Source of the DNA: Streptomyces sp. NBC_00510
GTDB taxonomy: Bacteria; Actinomycetota; Actinomycetes; Streptomycetales; Streptomycetaceae
Length of the DNA: 64,000 nt
NCBI GenBank assembly: GCA_036013505.1
Contig: CP107851.1
Coordinates: forward strand, 9,100,001-9,164,000
Reading direction: 5' to 3'
Under the pieces are notes generated by a model, which was given only the letters and a program-made list of their open reading frames with translations, had not been told where the DNA came from and made no database searches. The stretch's first letter is position 1. Each line of letters begins with the position of its first letter. Made by a program: the position numbers and the translations under genes. Below are positions 25,230-33,008 of this stretch, piece by piece.

Positions 25230-25943
25230 ATGAGCGTTGAGGGTCAGAAGGTCGCGGTCGTCACCGGTGCGTCGCAGGGCATCGGTGCCGCTCTGGTCGA
25301 GGCGTACCGGAAGCTGGGGTACGCGGTGGTGGCCACGTCGCGGAACATCGGCGACTCGGCGGACCCGGGGGTGGTGTCGGTGCGGGGGGACATCGCGGAG
25401 CGGGGCACCGCGGAGCGGGTGATCGCGACGGCGGTGGAGCGGTTCGGCCGGGTGGACACGCTGGTCAACAACGCGGGGATCTTCGTGGCGAAGCCGTTCA
25501 CGGAGTACACCGAGGAGGACTACCGGGCGGTGATGGCGGTGAACCTGGACGGCTTCTTCCGCGTCACGCAGCTGGCGGTGGAGCGGATGCTCCAGCAGGG
25601 CGGGGGACACGTCGTCCAGATCTCCAGCAGCCTCGGTGACCAGCCGGACGCGAAGGTGACGTCGGTGCTGGCGTCGCTGACGAAGGGCGGCCTGCAGTCG
25701 GCGACCCGGGCGCTGGCGACCGAGTACGCGACGCAGGGCATCCGGGCGAACGCGGTGGCGCTGGGGACGATCAAGACCCCGATGCACCCGGTGGAGACCC
25801 ACGAGATGCTGGCGGGCCTGCACCCGGTGGGGCGCATGGGCGAGATCGACGACATCGTCGAGGCCGTCCTGTACCTGGAGAGGGCGCCCTTCGTGACCGG
25901 TGTGGTGCTCCCGGTCGACGGCGGCCAGAGCGCGGGCCGCTGA
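25230..25943 (+). CDS. SDR family oxidoreductase without the usual Tyr
   Basis: A 237-aa Rossmann-fold protein. The cofactor motif is VVTGASQGIGAAL, NNAGIF follows near 82, and the catalytic strand is HVVQISSSLGDQ with the Ser. The position four before the conserved Lys (in VLASLTKGGLQ) is Ala, not Tyr. I recall a related actinobacterial subgroup with the same VLASLTKGGL text, so this may be a subgroup trait. PGTIKTPMH-type text (ALGTIKTPMH) and the final VVLPVDGGQSAG are normal. ATG 25230 has GGGAGCAGG 6 bases upstream. Expected to be regulated by the adjacent TetR and LysR proteins. Confidence 0.85.
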   Translation: MSVEGQKVAVVTGASQGIGAALVEAYRKLGYAVVATSRNIGDSADPGVVSVRGDIAERGTAERVIATAVERFGRVDTLVNNAGIFVAKPFTEYTEEDYRAVMAVNLDGFFRVTQLAVERMLQQGGGHVVQISSSLGDQPDAKVTSVLASLTKGGLQSATRALATEYATQGIRANAVALGTIKTPMHPVETHEMLAGLHPVGRMGEIDDIVEAVLYLERAPFVTGVVLPVDGGQSAGR

Positions 25944-26002
25944 CGTGCGGCGGCCTCCGCCGTGGTGGGAGGCAGGGCCTTCCGCCGCGGAGGACGCCGG
26001 TC

Positions 26003-26606
26003 GTGGCGTGCCCACCGGGCCGTCCGGCCAGGTACGGCCTGGAACGACTCCTGGACGTCCTGCCCGCGGCTGCCCGCCCGTGGCGGCTGCGCCACGGGCG
26101 GGCACGCGACGCCGTCCTGTGCTTCCCCGTCCGGCACGACCCGCGCGAGCTCGGCACCCTTCGGCGGCAGGTGCGCAGCGCCCTGGACCTGCCGGAGATG
26201 CCGGAGGAGGCCGCGGACGACGCCCTCCTGGTCGTCTCCGAGCTGGTCACCAACGCCGTCACGCACGGCACCTCGCCCGCCGAGCTGCGCCTCGTCCTGG
26301 GGGAGGGACGCCGCGCCCCGCGGGATCGAGGTCACCGACGCGGCGCCGTGTTCGTCCGGCGACAGGGAGGCCGTGCCGCCGGACGAACACGGCCGGGGCC
26401 TGCCGATAATCGCCGCCCTCGCGTCGGACCACGGCCTGACGGTCCGCCCCGGCGCCGGTATCTGCTGGGCCGACCTGCCCCTGGACCGCCCCCGGCGGGA
26501 CGGCGAAGACGGCGACCAGGCGGCATCCGTCGCGCTGACGACGGCTTTCGCCGCGCTCCTGCTCGTCGCGGTCTTCACGGCGGGCTGCCTGCTGCAGCTC
26601 GTCTGA
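26003..26606 (+). pseudogene. Frameshifted RsbW-like ATP-binding protein
   Basis: The two halves of a GHKL (histidine-kinase-like) ATPase lie in different frames. The first, from GTG 26003, contains RHDPRELGTLRRQVRSAL and the N box ELVTNAVTHGTSP. The second frame carries IEVTDAAP and the G2 box GRGLPIIAALASDHGL, then WADLPL. Removing one base near 26298-26335, for example from the GGGGG at 26301-26305, joins them. The second half also ends in a 23-residue hydrophobic tail before TGA 26606, unusual for these cytosolic anti-sigma-type proteins. It is either a recent pseudogene or a sequencing error. Confidence 0.7.
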
Positions 26607-26645
26607 GATGGGGCGAGGGAGGAGCCCGCGCCCCGTCCCGGCGCC

Positions 26646-27521
26646 CTACAGGTCGAGCTGGTACTCGATCGCCTGGTGCGTGGGTCGGTAGCCCAGCGCG
26701 TCGTTGATGTTCCGCATGGGCCGGTTGCCGTCGGCGGTATCGGTCAGCAGACCGTCGAGTCCGGGGTGGCGCTCGCGCGCCTGCCGGATCGACTCGGCCT
26801 TCATCCACCGGCCCAGGCCGTGTCCCCGGTGCTCGGGCAGGACCGCGGTGCCGTAGTGCTGGCCGTCACCCTTGCCGTCGCCGGGGACGACCAGCTCGGT
26901 GAACCCGGCGATGGAGCCGTCCGAATCGTCGACGGCCACGACGGTGTGCAGCAACTCCCCTCGCGCCTCGACGGCTTGGGCGGCAGCACGGACCCGGTCC
27001 ACGTCCCAGGCCACCGTGCCGTAGGCGACGTCGTCCATCGGCATGTCGTCCATGGCCCGTCGTGACGCGGCGAACGTCGTGGCGAGGTCATCGGGCGCGG
27101 TCCCGTGCCACGACGCCAGCCGGTATCCGGGGTGTGGACGCTCGACGAGTTCACCGAGGGCACTGATGTCCACGTCGGCCATCGGCAGCCGGGTGAACGT
27201 CAGCGTGAGGGCCTTGCGGAAACCCTGTGCCGGGAGGAAACGGTCGCCGGGCGAACCGGCCTCGGCCTGGGCGATGACGCAACGCCGGCCGTCCGCCCGG
27301 GCAGCAGCCACGGCCGCGGCGAGCAGCCGCGAGCCGACGCCGCGGCGCCGCTCGACCGGATGGACGTGGAGCTTCAGCTCGGTGAGGTGTTCCTGCCCGG
27401 GACCGCTGAACAGGCGCAGGAACGCCGATCCGAGAGGAATGGCGTCCGCGTCGCTCGCCAGCCACGCCAGCCGGAAGCCGGACGGGCCGTGAGCGGGATC
27501 GGTCAGTGGGGTGATGCGCAT
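26646..27521 (-). CDS. Tandem GNAT-domain acetyltransferase
   Basis: A 291-aa protein with two GNAT domains. The N-terminal domain (about 1-125) has VHPVERRRGVGSRLLAAAV as its CoA loop and a shorter end; the C-terminal domain (about 140-291) has VLPEHRGHGLGRWMKAESI and closes with NINDALGYRPTHQAIEYQL, the mycothiol-synthase/actinobacterial style. Usually one domain of such pairs is catalytic, here probably the C-terminal one. Start ATG 27521 precedes the MRITPL sequence. Substrate unknown. Confidence 0.9.
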   Translation of the reverse strand: MRITPLTDPAHGPSGFRLAWLASDADAIPLGSAFLRLFSGPGQEHLTELKLHVHPVERRRGVGSRLLAAAVAAARADGRRCVIAQAEAGSPGDRFLPAQGFRKALTLTFTRLPMADVDISALGELVERPHPGYRLASWHGTAPDDLATTFAASRRAMDDMPMDDVAYGTVAWDVDRVRAAAQAVEARGELLHTVVAVDDSDGSIAGFTELVVPGDGKGDGQHYGTAVLPEHRGHGLGRWMKAESIRQARERHPGLDGLLTDTADGNRPMRNINDALGYRPTHQAIEYQLDL

Positions 27522-27618
27522 CGACAAGGTGTCTCCGTCGTGAGGAGGTGGGAAAGGGAACGCGGGACCGACTGCCGAGCACTCCTGCGCATGTGCCGCA
27601 CACCTCCTCGTCGACGAA

Positions 27619-27642
27619 GCCGGCCGGTGACACCCGGTCGGC
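27619..27642. terminator. Imperfect hairpin upstream of the GNAT gene
   Basis: GCCGGCCGG (27619-27627) pairs with CCGGTCGGC (27634-27642) apart from one G-T pair, loop TGACAC. It lies 10 bases past the MFS stop and could end that transcript. Confidence 0.5.
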
Positions 27643-27651
27643 TGGGGGACG

Positions 27652-29115
27652 CTAACGGTTCCCACAGGTCGACGGCAACCGCATTCGGATCCGTCGGCCC
27701 GGGACATCGCGGTCTCCCTCGACGGCTTCGTCACCGGGCCCGGGGGCGGCCCTTCGGCCTCGTCGACGGGCCGGGAGGCTGGAACGACGAGACCGGCTAC
27801 GGCGCCGGCGGGGTCGGCCGGGCCCCGCAGGGCTCAGGACGAGGGGGAGGGGCTGCCCACGCCCTGTTCCCCGCCGGGGGCCGGGGGCCGGGGCCGCCGT
27901 CCCGGGCCGCGGGAGGGCCGCCCGTACGGCGGGAAGCGTCAGGACCAGGGCCACGGCCGCGAGTTGCCAGACCGCGCCGAAGCCCAGCACCCCCGCGACG
28001 CCGAACAGGACGGACACCGGGCCGGCCGCCGCGAGGCCCACCGGCCCGAGCGCGAAGGCGCCGAAGGTGCCGTAGGCGCTGACCCGGGCGAGCGCACCGG
28101 GCGGCACCTGGGACTGCGTGGCCGTGGCGTAGAGGGTGCCGCACACGGCCGAGCCGACTCCGGCCGCCAGCGCGGCGGCGCAGATCCACGGCAGCGGCAG
28201 CCCGGTGGCGAGGGCGGCCGACGGCATGGCCCAGCCCAGGGTGGCGGCCGTGCCCACGAACAGCGGCCGGCGGGGCCGGCGCCCCAGCATCGCCACGCCC
28301 CCCGCCACCGCTCCCGCCCCGTACAGGGCCATGACCAGGCCCCAGGAAGTCGGCCCGCCGAGATTCCGCTGGGCGACCAGCGGCCCGAGGACGAGGAACG
28401 GCGCCCACACGAAGAGGTTGAACAGGCAGACGTGGACCGAGGTGACCCACAGCCAGGTCCGGGAGCGGAACTCCGTCCAGCCCTCGCGCAGCTCCGCGGC
28501 GAAGGACGAGGCCGGCCCCGCGGCCCGGACGGTCCGCGGAAGCAGGAGCAGGGCGACGACGCTCACCCCGTAGCTGACGGCGTCCACGGCGAGGACCGCG
28601 GAGGCGCCCGCGACCGCCGTCAGGACGCCCGCGATCGCCGGGCCCGCGATGGAGGCCGCCGATCGGGCCACGCCGAGCAGCGCGTTGCCGTCGGAGAGCG
28701 CGTCACCCGGCACGATGCGGGGGACGAGTGCGTCGAGAGCCGGGGTGAACAGGGCCTCGGCCGCGCCCCAGACGACGACCAGCGCGATCAGCGTGGCCAT
28801 GTGGGGATCGCCGCCGAGGAGGGTCAGGGCGAGGCCGGCCTGGGTGAGGCAGCGGGTGACGTCCGCGGCGAGCATCACCTGCCGGCTGCCCCACCGGTCG
28901 GTGAGGACGCCGCCGGCGAGCAGGACCAGCACCAGCGGCAGGATCCGGGCCGCGAGGACCAGGCCGAGCTCGGTGCCCCCGCCGCCCGTTTCCAGGACCG
29001 CGAAGGCCAGTGCGACGGACGCCATCGACGATCCGAACAGCGAGGTGGTGTAGCCGATGAAGAAGCGCCGGAAGTCGCGTTCGCGCAGGACCGCGGGGCG
29101 GAGATCGAGTGCCAT
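27652..29115 (-). CDS. MFS transporter, EntS-like exporter
   Basis: A 487-aa transporter with 12 predicted helices. The start FRRFFIGYTTSLFGSSMASVALAF and LTDRWGSRQVMLAADVTRC (the DR-x-x-G-R/K loop) match the EntS/MFS_3 exporter group. The transporter proper ends about residue 410; the last 70-80 residues (Pro/Arg/Gly rich, from about 27890 down) do not look like a transporter tail and run antisense through a decayed DHFR-like fragment. That suggests the gene lost its own stop through a deletion. ATG 29115 lacks a strong ribosome site. A palindrome lies about 55 bases upstream. Confidence 0.88.
   Translation of the reverse strand: MALDLRPAVLRERDFRRFFIGYTTSLFGSSMASVALAFAVLETGGGGTELGLVLAARILPLVLVLLAGGVLTDRWGSRQVMLAADVTRCLTQAGLALTLLGGDPHMATLIALVVVWGAAEALFTPALDALVPRIVPGDALSDGNALLGVARSAASIAGPAIAGVLTAVAGASAVLAVDAVSYGVSVVALLLLPRTVRAAGPASSFAAELREGWTEFRSRTWLWVTSVHVCLFNLFVWAPFLVLGPLVAQRNLGGPTSWGLVMALYGAGAVAGGVAMLGRRPRRPLFVGTAATLGWAMPSAALATGLPLPWICAAALAAGVGSAVCGTLYATATQSQVPPGALARVSAYGTFGAFALGPVGLAAAGPVSVLFGVAGVLGFGAVWQLAAVALVLTLPAVRAALPRPGTAAPAPGPRRGTGRGQPLPLVLSPAGPGRPRRRRSRSRRSSLPARRRGRRAAPGPGDEAVEGDRDVPGRRIRMRLPSTCGNR
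27690..27830 (+). pseudogene. Remnant of a RibD/DHFR-like reductase gene
   Basis: Plus-strand text reads DIAVSLDGFVTGPG in the frame of 27703, then GPFGLVDGPGGWNDETGYGAGG in the frame of 27780, which look like parts of one DHFR-family protein joined across a frameshift. The N-terminal start and everything after about GVGRAP are missing. It lies antisense inside the C-terminal end of the MFS gene. Based on motif recognition alone. Confidence 0.5.
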
Positions 29116-29166
29116 GGGCGCAGCGTGCAGGGGGCGCGCGGCGACACGCCAGGCCCGCGAAAAAAA

Positions 29167-29196
29167 TTATTGAGTCGGGTCGAATCAACTTAGGAT
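29167..29196 (+). promoter_or_regulatory. Promoter with overlapping operator between MFS and integrase-like genes
   Basis: TTATTG (29167-29172), 18 bases, then TAGGAT (29191-29196) form a plus-strand promoter. Its spacer contains the near-perfect palindrome TTGAGTCGGGTCGAATCAA (29170-29188, arms TTGA-x-TCG/CGA-x-TCAA). The same palindrome lies near the AT-rich start of the minus-strand MFS gene, so one protein could repress both. Confidence 0.45.
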
Positions 29197-29230
29197 GGCT
29201 CCAGTTCGCACCGCAGAGTGATTTACTGCG

Positions 29231-29248
29231 GTCGATCTCGGGATCGAC
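29231..29248. promoter_or_regulatory. Inverted repeat before the integrase-like gene
   Basis: GTCGATC (29231-29237), TCGG, GATCGAC (29242-29248): perfect 7-bp arms between the promoter and the ribosome site of the gene at 29265. It could be a leader hairpin or an operator. Confidence 0.4.
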
Positions 29249-29264
29249 AGGGGAGGGCCATCGC

Positions 29265-30023
29265 ATGACCCAGCCGGTGGAGTACGTCGTCGCTGTCGAC
29301 CGCTTCCTCGCCGCCTCCGGGCTGGGCGCAGGCTCGCGGCGGGTCTACCGGATCGCGCTGGCCACCTGGACGTGGGGGCTCGTCGACCGCCCCCTGCCCG
29401 TCGGCGGGGGGCGCCGCAACGCCGAGCCCCCGGCGGTCCCGCTGGCCCTGCTCGACGCGCCGGGCACCGCGCGGCGACTACGCGAGGCCTTCACGGCACG
29501 GTCAGCGGCGGTCGGCGCCCGCACCGCCAACCGTGAACTGTCGGTGCTCTGCAGCGCCGTGACGTGGTGGTGCGCGCAGGGCTGGCTGTCGGGCGACCCC
29601 ACGGAGGGCCTGCGGGCGCTGCCCGTGCCGAAGGCACGCCGAGCCGGGGCCGGACTCGGCGCCGACCAGGTGCGCGAGGTGCTCCGGCTGTCCGCGCCGC
29701 TGCGGGAGCAGGCGTTCTGGCATCTGCTCCACGAGACCGGCGCGACCATCGAACGGCTGCTCGCGCTGAACGTCGACGACCTCGACCTGCCGGGCCGCCG
29801 CACCCGCGAGCGCACCGGGGTGCCGCTGCACTGGGGGGACGGATCGGCCCGGCTGCTGCCACTGCTCGCCCTCGGGCGGGTCGACGGGCCGCTGTTCCGC
29901 ACCGGCCGCGGGCGGCTCTCCTACCGGCGTGCCGCGGAGTTGTTCACCGCCGCCACGCGCCCGCTGGACGCGCGGGGGCGCGGTTGGACGCTCCGGCAAC
30001 TCCAGGCGGCGGGCCGGCGCTGA
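29265..30023 (+). CDS. Tyrosine recombinase-like protein, catalytic residues missing
   Basis: A 252-aa protein with an N-terminal SAM-like core-binding domain (about 5-120: DRFLAASGLGAGSRRVYRIAL, then NRELSVLCSAVTWWCAQGWL) and a partial catalytic domain. The box normally reading TGLRxxELLAL is ETGATIERLLALNVDDLDL, so the first catalytic Arg is Thr. The end, LRQLQAAGRR, stands where HxLRH-T-x-x-x-x-Y should be, and the frame stops before any His-Arg-Tyr end. It is probably inactive as a recombinase. ATG 29265 has GGGGAGGG 6 bases upstream, so it is expressed as a real gene. No att-like repeat was found around it. Confidence 0.75.
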   Translation: MTQPVEYVVAVDRFLAASGLGAGSRRVYRIALATWTWGLVDRPLPVGGGRRNAEPPAVPLALLDAPGTARRLREAFTARSAAVGARTANRELSVLCSAVTWWCAQGWLSGDPTEGLRALPVPKARRAGAGLGADQVREVLRLSAPLREQAFWHLLHETGATIERLLALNVDDLDLPGRRTRERTGVPLHWGDGSARLLPLLALGRVDGPLFRTGRGRLSYRRAAELFTAATRPLDARGRGWTLRQLQAAGRR

Positions 30024-30048
30024 CCCGTCCGCCGTCCGGCGTCCGGCG

Positions 30049-30882
30049 TCAGCCGAGGACCCGCAGGGCGCTCTCGACGGCCGCGGCCATCTGCGTGCGC
30101 GCGGAGGAGAGGTAGCGGCGCGGGTCGACGGTGGCGGAGTCGGCCGAAAGGAAGCCGCGCACCGCGCCGGTGAAGGCGATGTTGAGTGCCGTACCGATGT
30201 TGATCTTGACCATGCCCCCGGCGACGGCGCGGCGCAGTTCGTCGTCGGGGACGCCGGTGGAGCCGTGCAGGACCAGCGGGACGGGCACCGCACCCCGGAG
30301 ACGGGCGATCAGGTCGTGGTCGAGCCGTGCCGTGCGGGTCGTCATGGCGTGCGAGCTGCCGACGGCGACCGCGAGGGCGTCGATCCCGGTGGTGGCCACG
30401 AAGGCGGCGGCCTCGTCGGGGTCGGTGCGGGCCCCTGGGGCGTGCACGCCGTCCTTGCCGCCTATCTCGCCGAGTTCGGCCTCCAGCCACAGGCCGCGGT
30501 CGTGCGCCCAGTCCGCCGCGGCGCGGGTGGCGGCGACGTTGCGGTCGTGGGGGAGGGCGGACGCGTCGTACATCACGGAGCCGAAGCCGCAGTCCGCGGC
30601 ACGGCGCAGCAGGGCCTCGTCGGTGACGTGGTCGAGGTGGAGGCCCACGGGGACCGCGGCCGACTCGGCCACCGCGGCGGTCGCGCGGGCGATCGGGGCG
30701 AGGGAACCACCGTGGAAACGGACCGCGTTCTCGCTGATCTGGCAGACCGCGGGGCGTCCGGCCGCCTCCGCGCCGGCGACGACCGCCTCGGCGTGCTCCA
30801 GGGTGATGACGTTGAAGGCGCCGATCCCGCGTCGGTCGGCGTGCGCCGCGCGGACGAGTTCGGCGGTGGGGACCAGCGGCAT
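30049..30882 (-). CDS. Class II fructose/tagatose-bisphosphate aldolase
   Basis: A 277-aa zinc aldolase. The metal ligands and active-site loops are visible: GLHLDHVTDEALL (near 80), ELGEIGGKDGVHAP (near 135), and LVLHGSTGVPDDELRRAVAGGMVKINIGTALN (about 203-235). These resemble GatY/AgaY-type tagatose-1,6-bisphosphate aldolases as well as FbaA. Next to it are a DeoR regulator and a SIS-domain isomerase, which favours amino-sugar or tagatose breakdown over glycolysis. ATG 30882 has GAGAGG upstream. Control: the operator palindrome at 30905-30925 lies in the divergent region with the DeoR gene. Confidence 0.88.
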   Translation of the reverse strand: MPLVPTAELVRAAHADRRGIGAFNVITLEHAEAVVAGAEAAGRPAVCQISENAVRFHGGSLAPIARATAAVAESAAVPVGLHLDHVTDEALLRRAADCGFGSVMYDASALPHDRNVAATRAAADWAHDRGLWLEAELGEIGGKDGVHAPGARTDPDEAAAFVATTGIDALAVAVGSSHAMTTRTARLDHDLIARLRGAVPVPLVLHGSTGVPDDELRRAVAGGMVKINIGTALNIAFTGAVRGFLSADSATVDPRRYLSSARTQMAAAVESALRVLG

Positions 30883-30904
30883 GACGCGGCGACCTCTCGA
30901 TGGA

Positions 30905-30925
30905 ATGATGTTGCGTGAACATGAT
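30905..30925. promoter_or_regulatory. DeoR operator between aldolase and regulator
   Basis: ATGATGTT (30905-30912), GCGTG, AACATGAT (30918-30925): 8-bp arms with one mismatch. It lies 23 bases upstream of the aldolase start on the minus strand and 89 bases from the DeoR start. A typical place for a sugar-phosphate-responsive DeoR-family repressor. Confidence 0.6.
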
Positions 30926-31013
30926 GGTTCGATCCGGGAAAGGCGCAGAAATGTGCGCTGCCGTGCGTGGGTGCGGCACCGGGCCGGCACACCCACCGAC
31001 AGGGGGCGAGGAG

Positions 31014-31802
31014 ATGGCGGGACCACAGGCCCGATGGAGCGCGCTGCTGGAGATGCTGACCCGCGACGGGAGCGTCGAGGTCGAGGCCGCAGCGGCCGAA
31101 CTGGCGGTGTCCGCCGCGACGATCCGGCGCGACCTGGACGAACTGGCCCGGCAGAACATGGTCACCCGTACCCACGGCGGCGCGGTGATCAACGCGATCG
31201 CCTATGACCTGCCGCTGCGTTACAAGGCCGCCCGCAACGCCCCGGAGAAGGAGCGCATCGCCCGGGCGGCGGCGGCCCTGGTGAAGCCGGGCACGGTGGT
31301 CGGGCTCAACGGCGGCACCACGACCACCGAGGTCGCCCGCGCCCTCGCCGCGCGCGCCGACCTCGCCGACAGCGGCACCGAGACCGCCCTGACGGTCGTC
31401 ACCAACGCGCTGAACATCGCCGGTGAACTGGCCGTCCGGCGGCACGTGAAGCTGGTGGTGACCGGCGGCGTCGCCCGGCCGGCCTCGTACGAGCTGATCG
31501 GGCCGCTGGCCGCGGAACTCCTCGCGCAGCTCACCCTCGACCTGGTCTTCCTCGGCGTGGACGCCATCGACGTCACCCATGGCGCGGCGGCCCGGCACGA
31601 GGGCGAGGCGAGCATCAACCGTGCCCTCGCCCGACGCGCCGAGCGGGTCGTGGTCGTCGCCGACGCCTCCAAGCTGGGGAAGCGGGCCTTCGCGCGGATC
31701 TGCCCGGTGGAGGAGGTCGACGTCCTGGTGACGGACGGGACCGCTCCGGCCGCGCTCACCGAGCCCTTCGCGGCGGCCGGCGTGGAGGTCGTCCGCGCCT
31801 GA
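31014..31802 (+). CDS. DeoR family repressor of sugar metabolism
   Basis: A 262-aa regulator. The HTH (about 5-55) has the family signature SVEVEAAAAELAVSAATIRRDLDELARQNMVTRTHGGAV. The C-terminal sugar-phosphate domain contains GTVVGLNGGTTTTEVARAL, VVTNALNIAGEL, GGVARPASYELIGPLA and the VVVVADASKLGKRAFARI stretch. ATG 31014 has GGCGAGGAG just upstream. It is divergent from the aldolase and runs toward the SIS gene 168 bases away. Likely repressor of both, relieved by a phosphosugar. Confidence 0.93.
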   Translation: MAGPQARWSALLEMLTRDGSVEVEAAAAELAVSAATIRRDLDELARQNMVTRTHGGAVINAIAYDLPLRYKAARNAPEKERIARAAAALVKPGTVVGLNGGTTTTEVARALAARADLADSGTETALTVVTNALNIAGELAVRRHVKLVVTGGVARPASYELIGPLAAELLAQLTLDLVFLGVDAIDVTHGAAARHEGEASINRALARRAERVVVVADASKLGKRAFARICPVEEVDVLVTDGTAPAALTEPFAAAGVEVVRA

Positions 31803-31866
31803 CCGGGCCTGCCGTCGCACGGGCCGTCTCCCCCTTCCACCGTCCCGCCACCGTATGAAGCAGCAT

Positions 31867-31895
31867 GCAATTTTCTGCAGGAAAATTGCTAGAGT
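31867..31895 (+). promoter_or_regulatory. Perfect palindrome in the SIS gene promoter
   Basis: GCAATTTTC (31867-31875), TGCAG, GAAAATTGC (31881-31889): perfect 9-bp arms, followed immediately by -10-like TAGAGT (31890-31895). A protein bound here would block RNA polymerase. The sequence differs from the operator at 30905, so another regulator, for example of the GntR type, may act on it. The SIS gene starts 75 bases downstream. Confidence 0.6.
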
Positions 31896-31970
31896 CGAAC
31901 AACTTCACACATGATGCTCGACCGGGTGTGCTCGGTGTCAAGGGCCGCCGGACAGGGACGGAGTCCATCG

Positions 31971-32891
31971 ATGAGCGAGAGCAGGACCGAGACCGAGATA
32001 CGGACCCAGCCGGAGTGCTGGCGCCGCGCCGTCGCGCTCGCGGGCGACGGGGAGGAGACGGCGTGGCGCGCCGCGATGCCCCGGGCCGGTGAACGGGTGG
32101 CGGTCGTGGGCTGCGGCACCTCGTGGTTCATGGCCCACGCCTACGCCGTGCTCCGCGAGTCCGCGGGGCAGGGAGAGACGGACGCCTTCGCCGCTTCGGA
32201 GATGCCGGCCGGCCGGGCGTACGACCGGGTCGTCGCCCTCACCCGGTCCGGCACGACGACCGAGGTGCTGGAGGTGCTGACCCGGCTGCGCGGCACCACC
32301 CCCACGGTGGCCGTCACCGCCGATCCCGCCACCCCGGTCATGGAACTGGCCGACGCGGCGGTGGTGCTGGACTTCGCCGATGAGACCTCGGTCGTCCAGA
32401 CGCGCTTCGCCACCACCGAACTCGTCCTGCTGCGGGCCCTGCTGGGGGAGGACCTCGCCGGACTGGCCGCCCAGGCGGAGGCGGCGCTCGCCGTGCCGCT
32501 GCCCGACGGGCTGCTGGAGGCCGAGCAGTTCACCTTCCTGGGCCGCGGCTGGGCCTACGGCGTCGCGCAGGAGGCGGCGCTCAAGATGCGGGAGGCGGCC
32601 GGCGCCTGGACGGAGGCGTACCCGGTCATGGAGTACCGGCACGGCCCGATCAGCGTCACCGGGCCCGGCCGGGTGGCCTGGTGGTTCGGCGACCCCGCGG
32701 ACCTCCCGGCGGGGCTGGCGGGGGAGATCGACCGCACCGGTGGACGCCTGGTGGCCCTGGGGCGCGACCCGCTGGCCGATCTGGTCGTCGTCCAGCGGCT
32801 GGCCGCCGCGCTCGGTGCCGCACGCGGCCTCGACCCGGACGCGCCCCGCCACCTGACGCGCTCGGTGGTGCTGGCGGACGGCCTGGGCTGA
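31971..32891 (+). CDS. SIS-domain sugar isomerase/deaminase, AgaS-like
   Basis: A 306-aa protein with two sugar-isomerase (SIS) domains. The first has VAVVGCGTSWFMAHAYAVL and RSGTTTEVLEVLTRL (about 42-105); the second has GRGWAYGVAQEAALKMREAAGAWTEAYPVMEYRHGPIS (about 190-230), the substrate site of glucosamine-6-phosphate synthase-like and AgaS-like enzymes. There is no glutamine amidotransferase domain, so it is not GlmS. Expected reaction: ketose-/aldose-amine phosphate isomerisation with or without deamination. ATG 31971 has GGAG 8 bases upstream. It works with the adjacent aldolase and DeoR gene. Confidence 0.88.
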   Translation: MSESRTETEIRTQPECWRRAVALAGDGEETAWRAAMPRAGERVAVVGCGTSWFMAHAYAVLRESAGQGETDAFAASEMPAGRAYDRVVALTRSGTTTEVLEVLTRLRGTTPTVAVTADPATPVMELADAAVVLDFADETSVVQTRFATTELVLLRALLGEDLAGLAAQAEAALAVPLPDGLLEAEQFTFLGRGWAYGVAQEAALKMREAAGAWTEAYPVMEYRHGPISVTGPGRVAWWFGDPADLPAGLAGEIDRTGGRLVALGRDPLADLVVVQRLAAALGAARGLDPDAPRHLTRSVVLADGLG

Positions 32892-32946
32892 CGGCCGGGC
32901 CGACCTACGTCCCCCGACCCCCGACCCCGTCCGCCGTAACCCGAAC

Positions 32947-32979
32947 GCCGTCCCCGCCCCGAAGAGGGGCGGGGACGGC
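32947..32979. terminator. Perfect hairpin between SIS and lectin genes
   Basis: GCCGTCCCCGCCCC (32947-32960), loop GAAGA, GGGGCGGGGACGGC (32966-32979): perfect 14-bp stem between two convergent genes, 56 bases after one stop and 30 before the other. Confidence 0.85.
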
Positions 32980-33008
32980 ATCATGTGCGGTCTGTCATGT
33001 GAGGTTTG

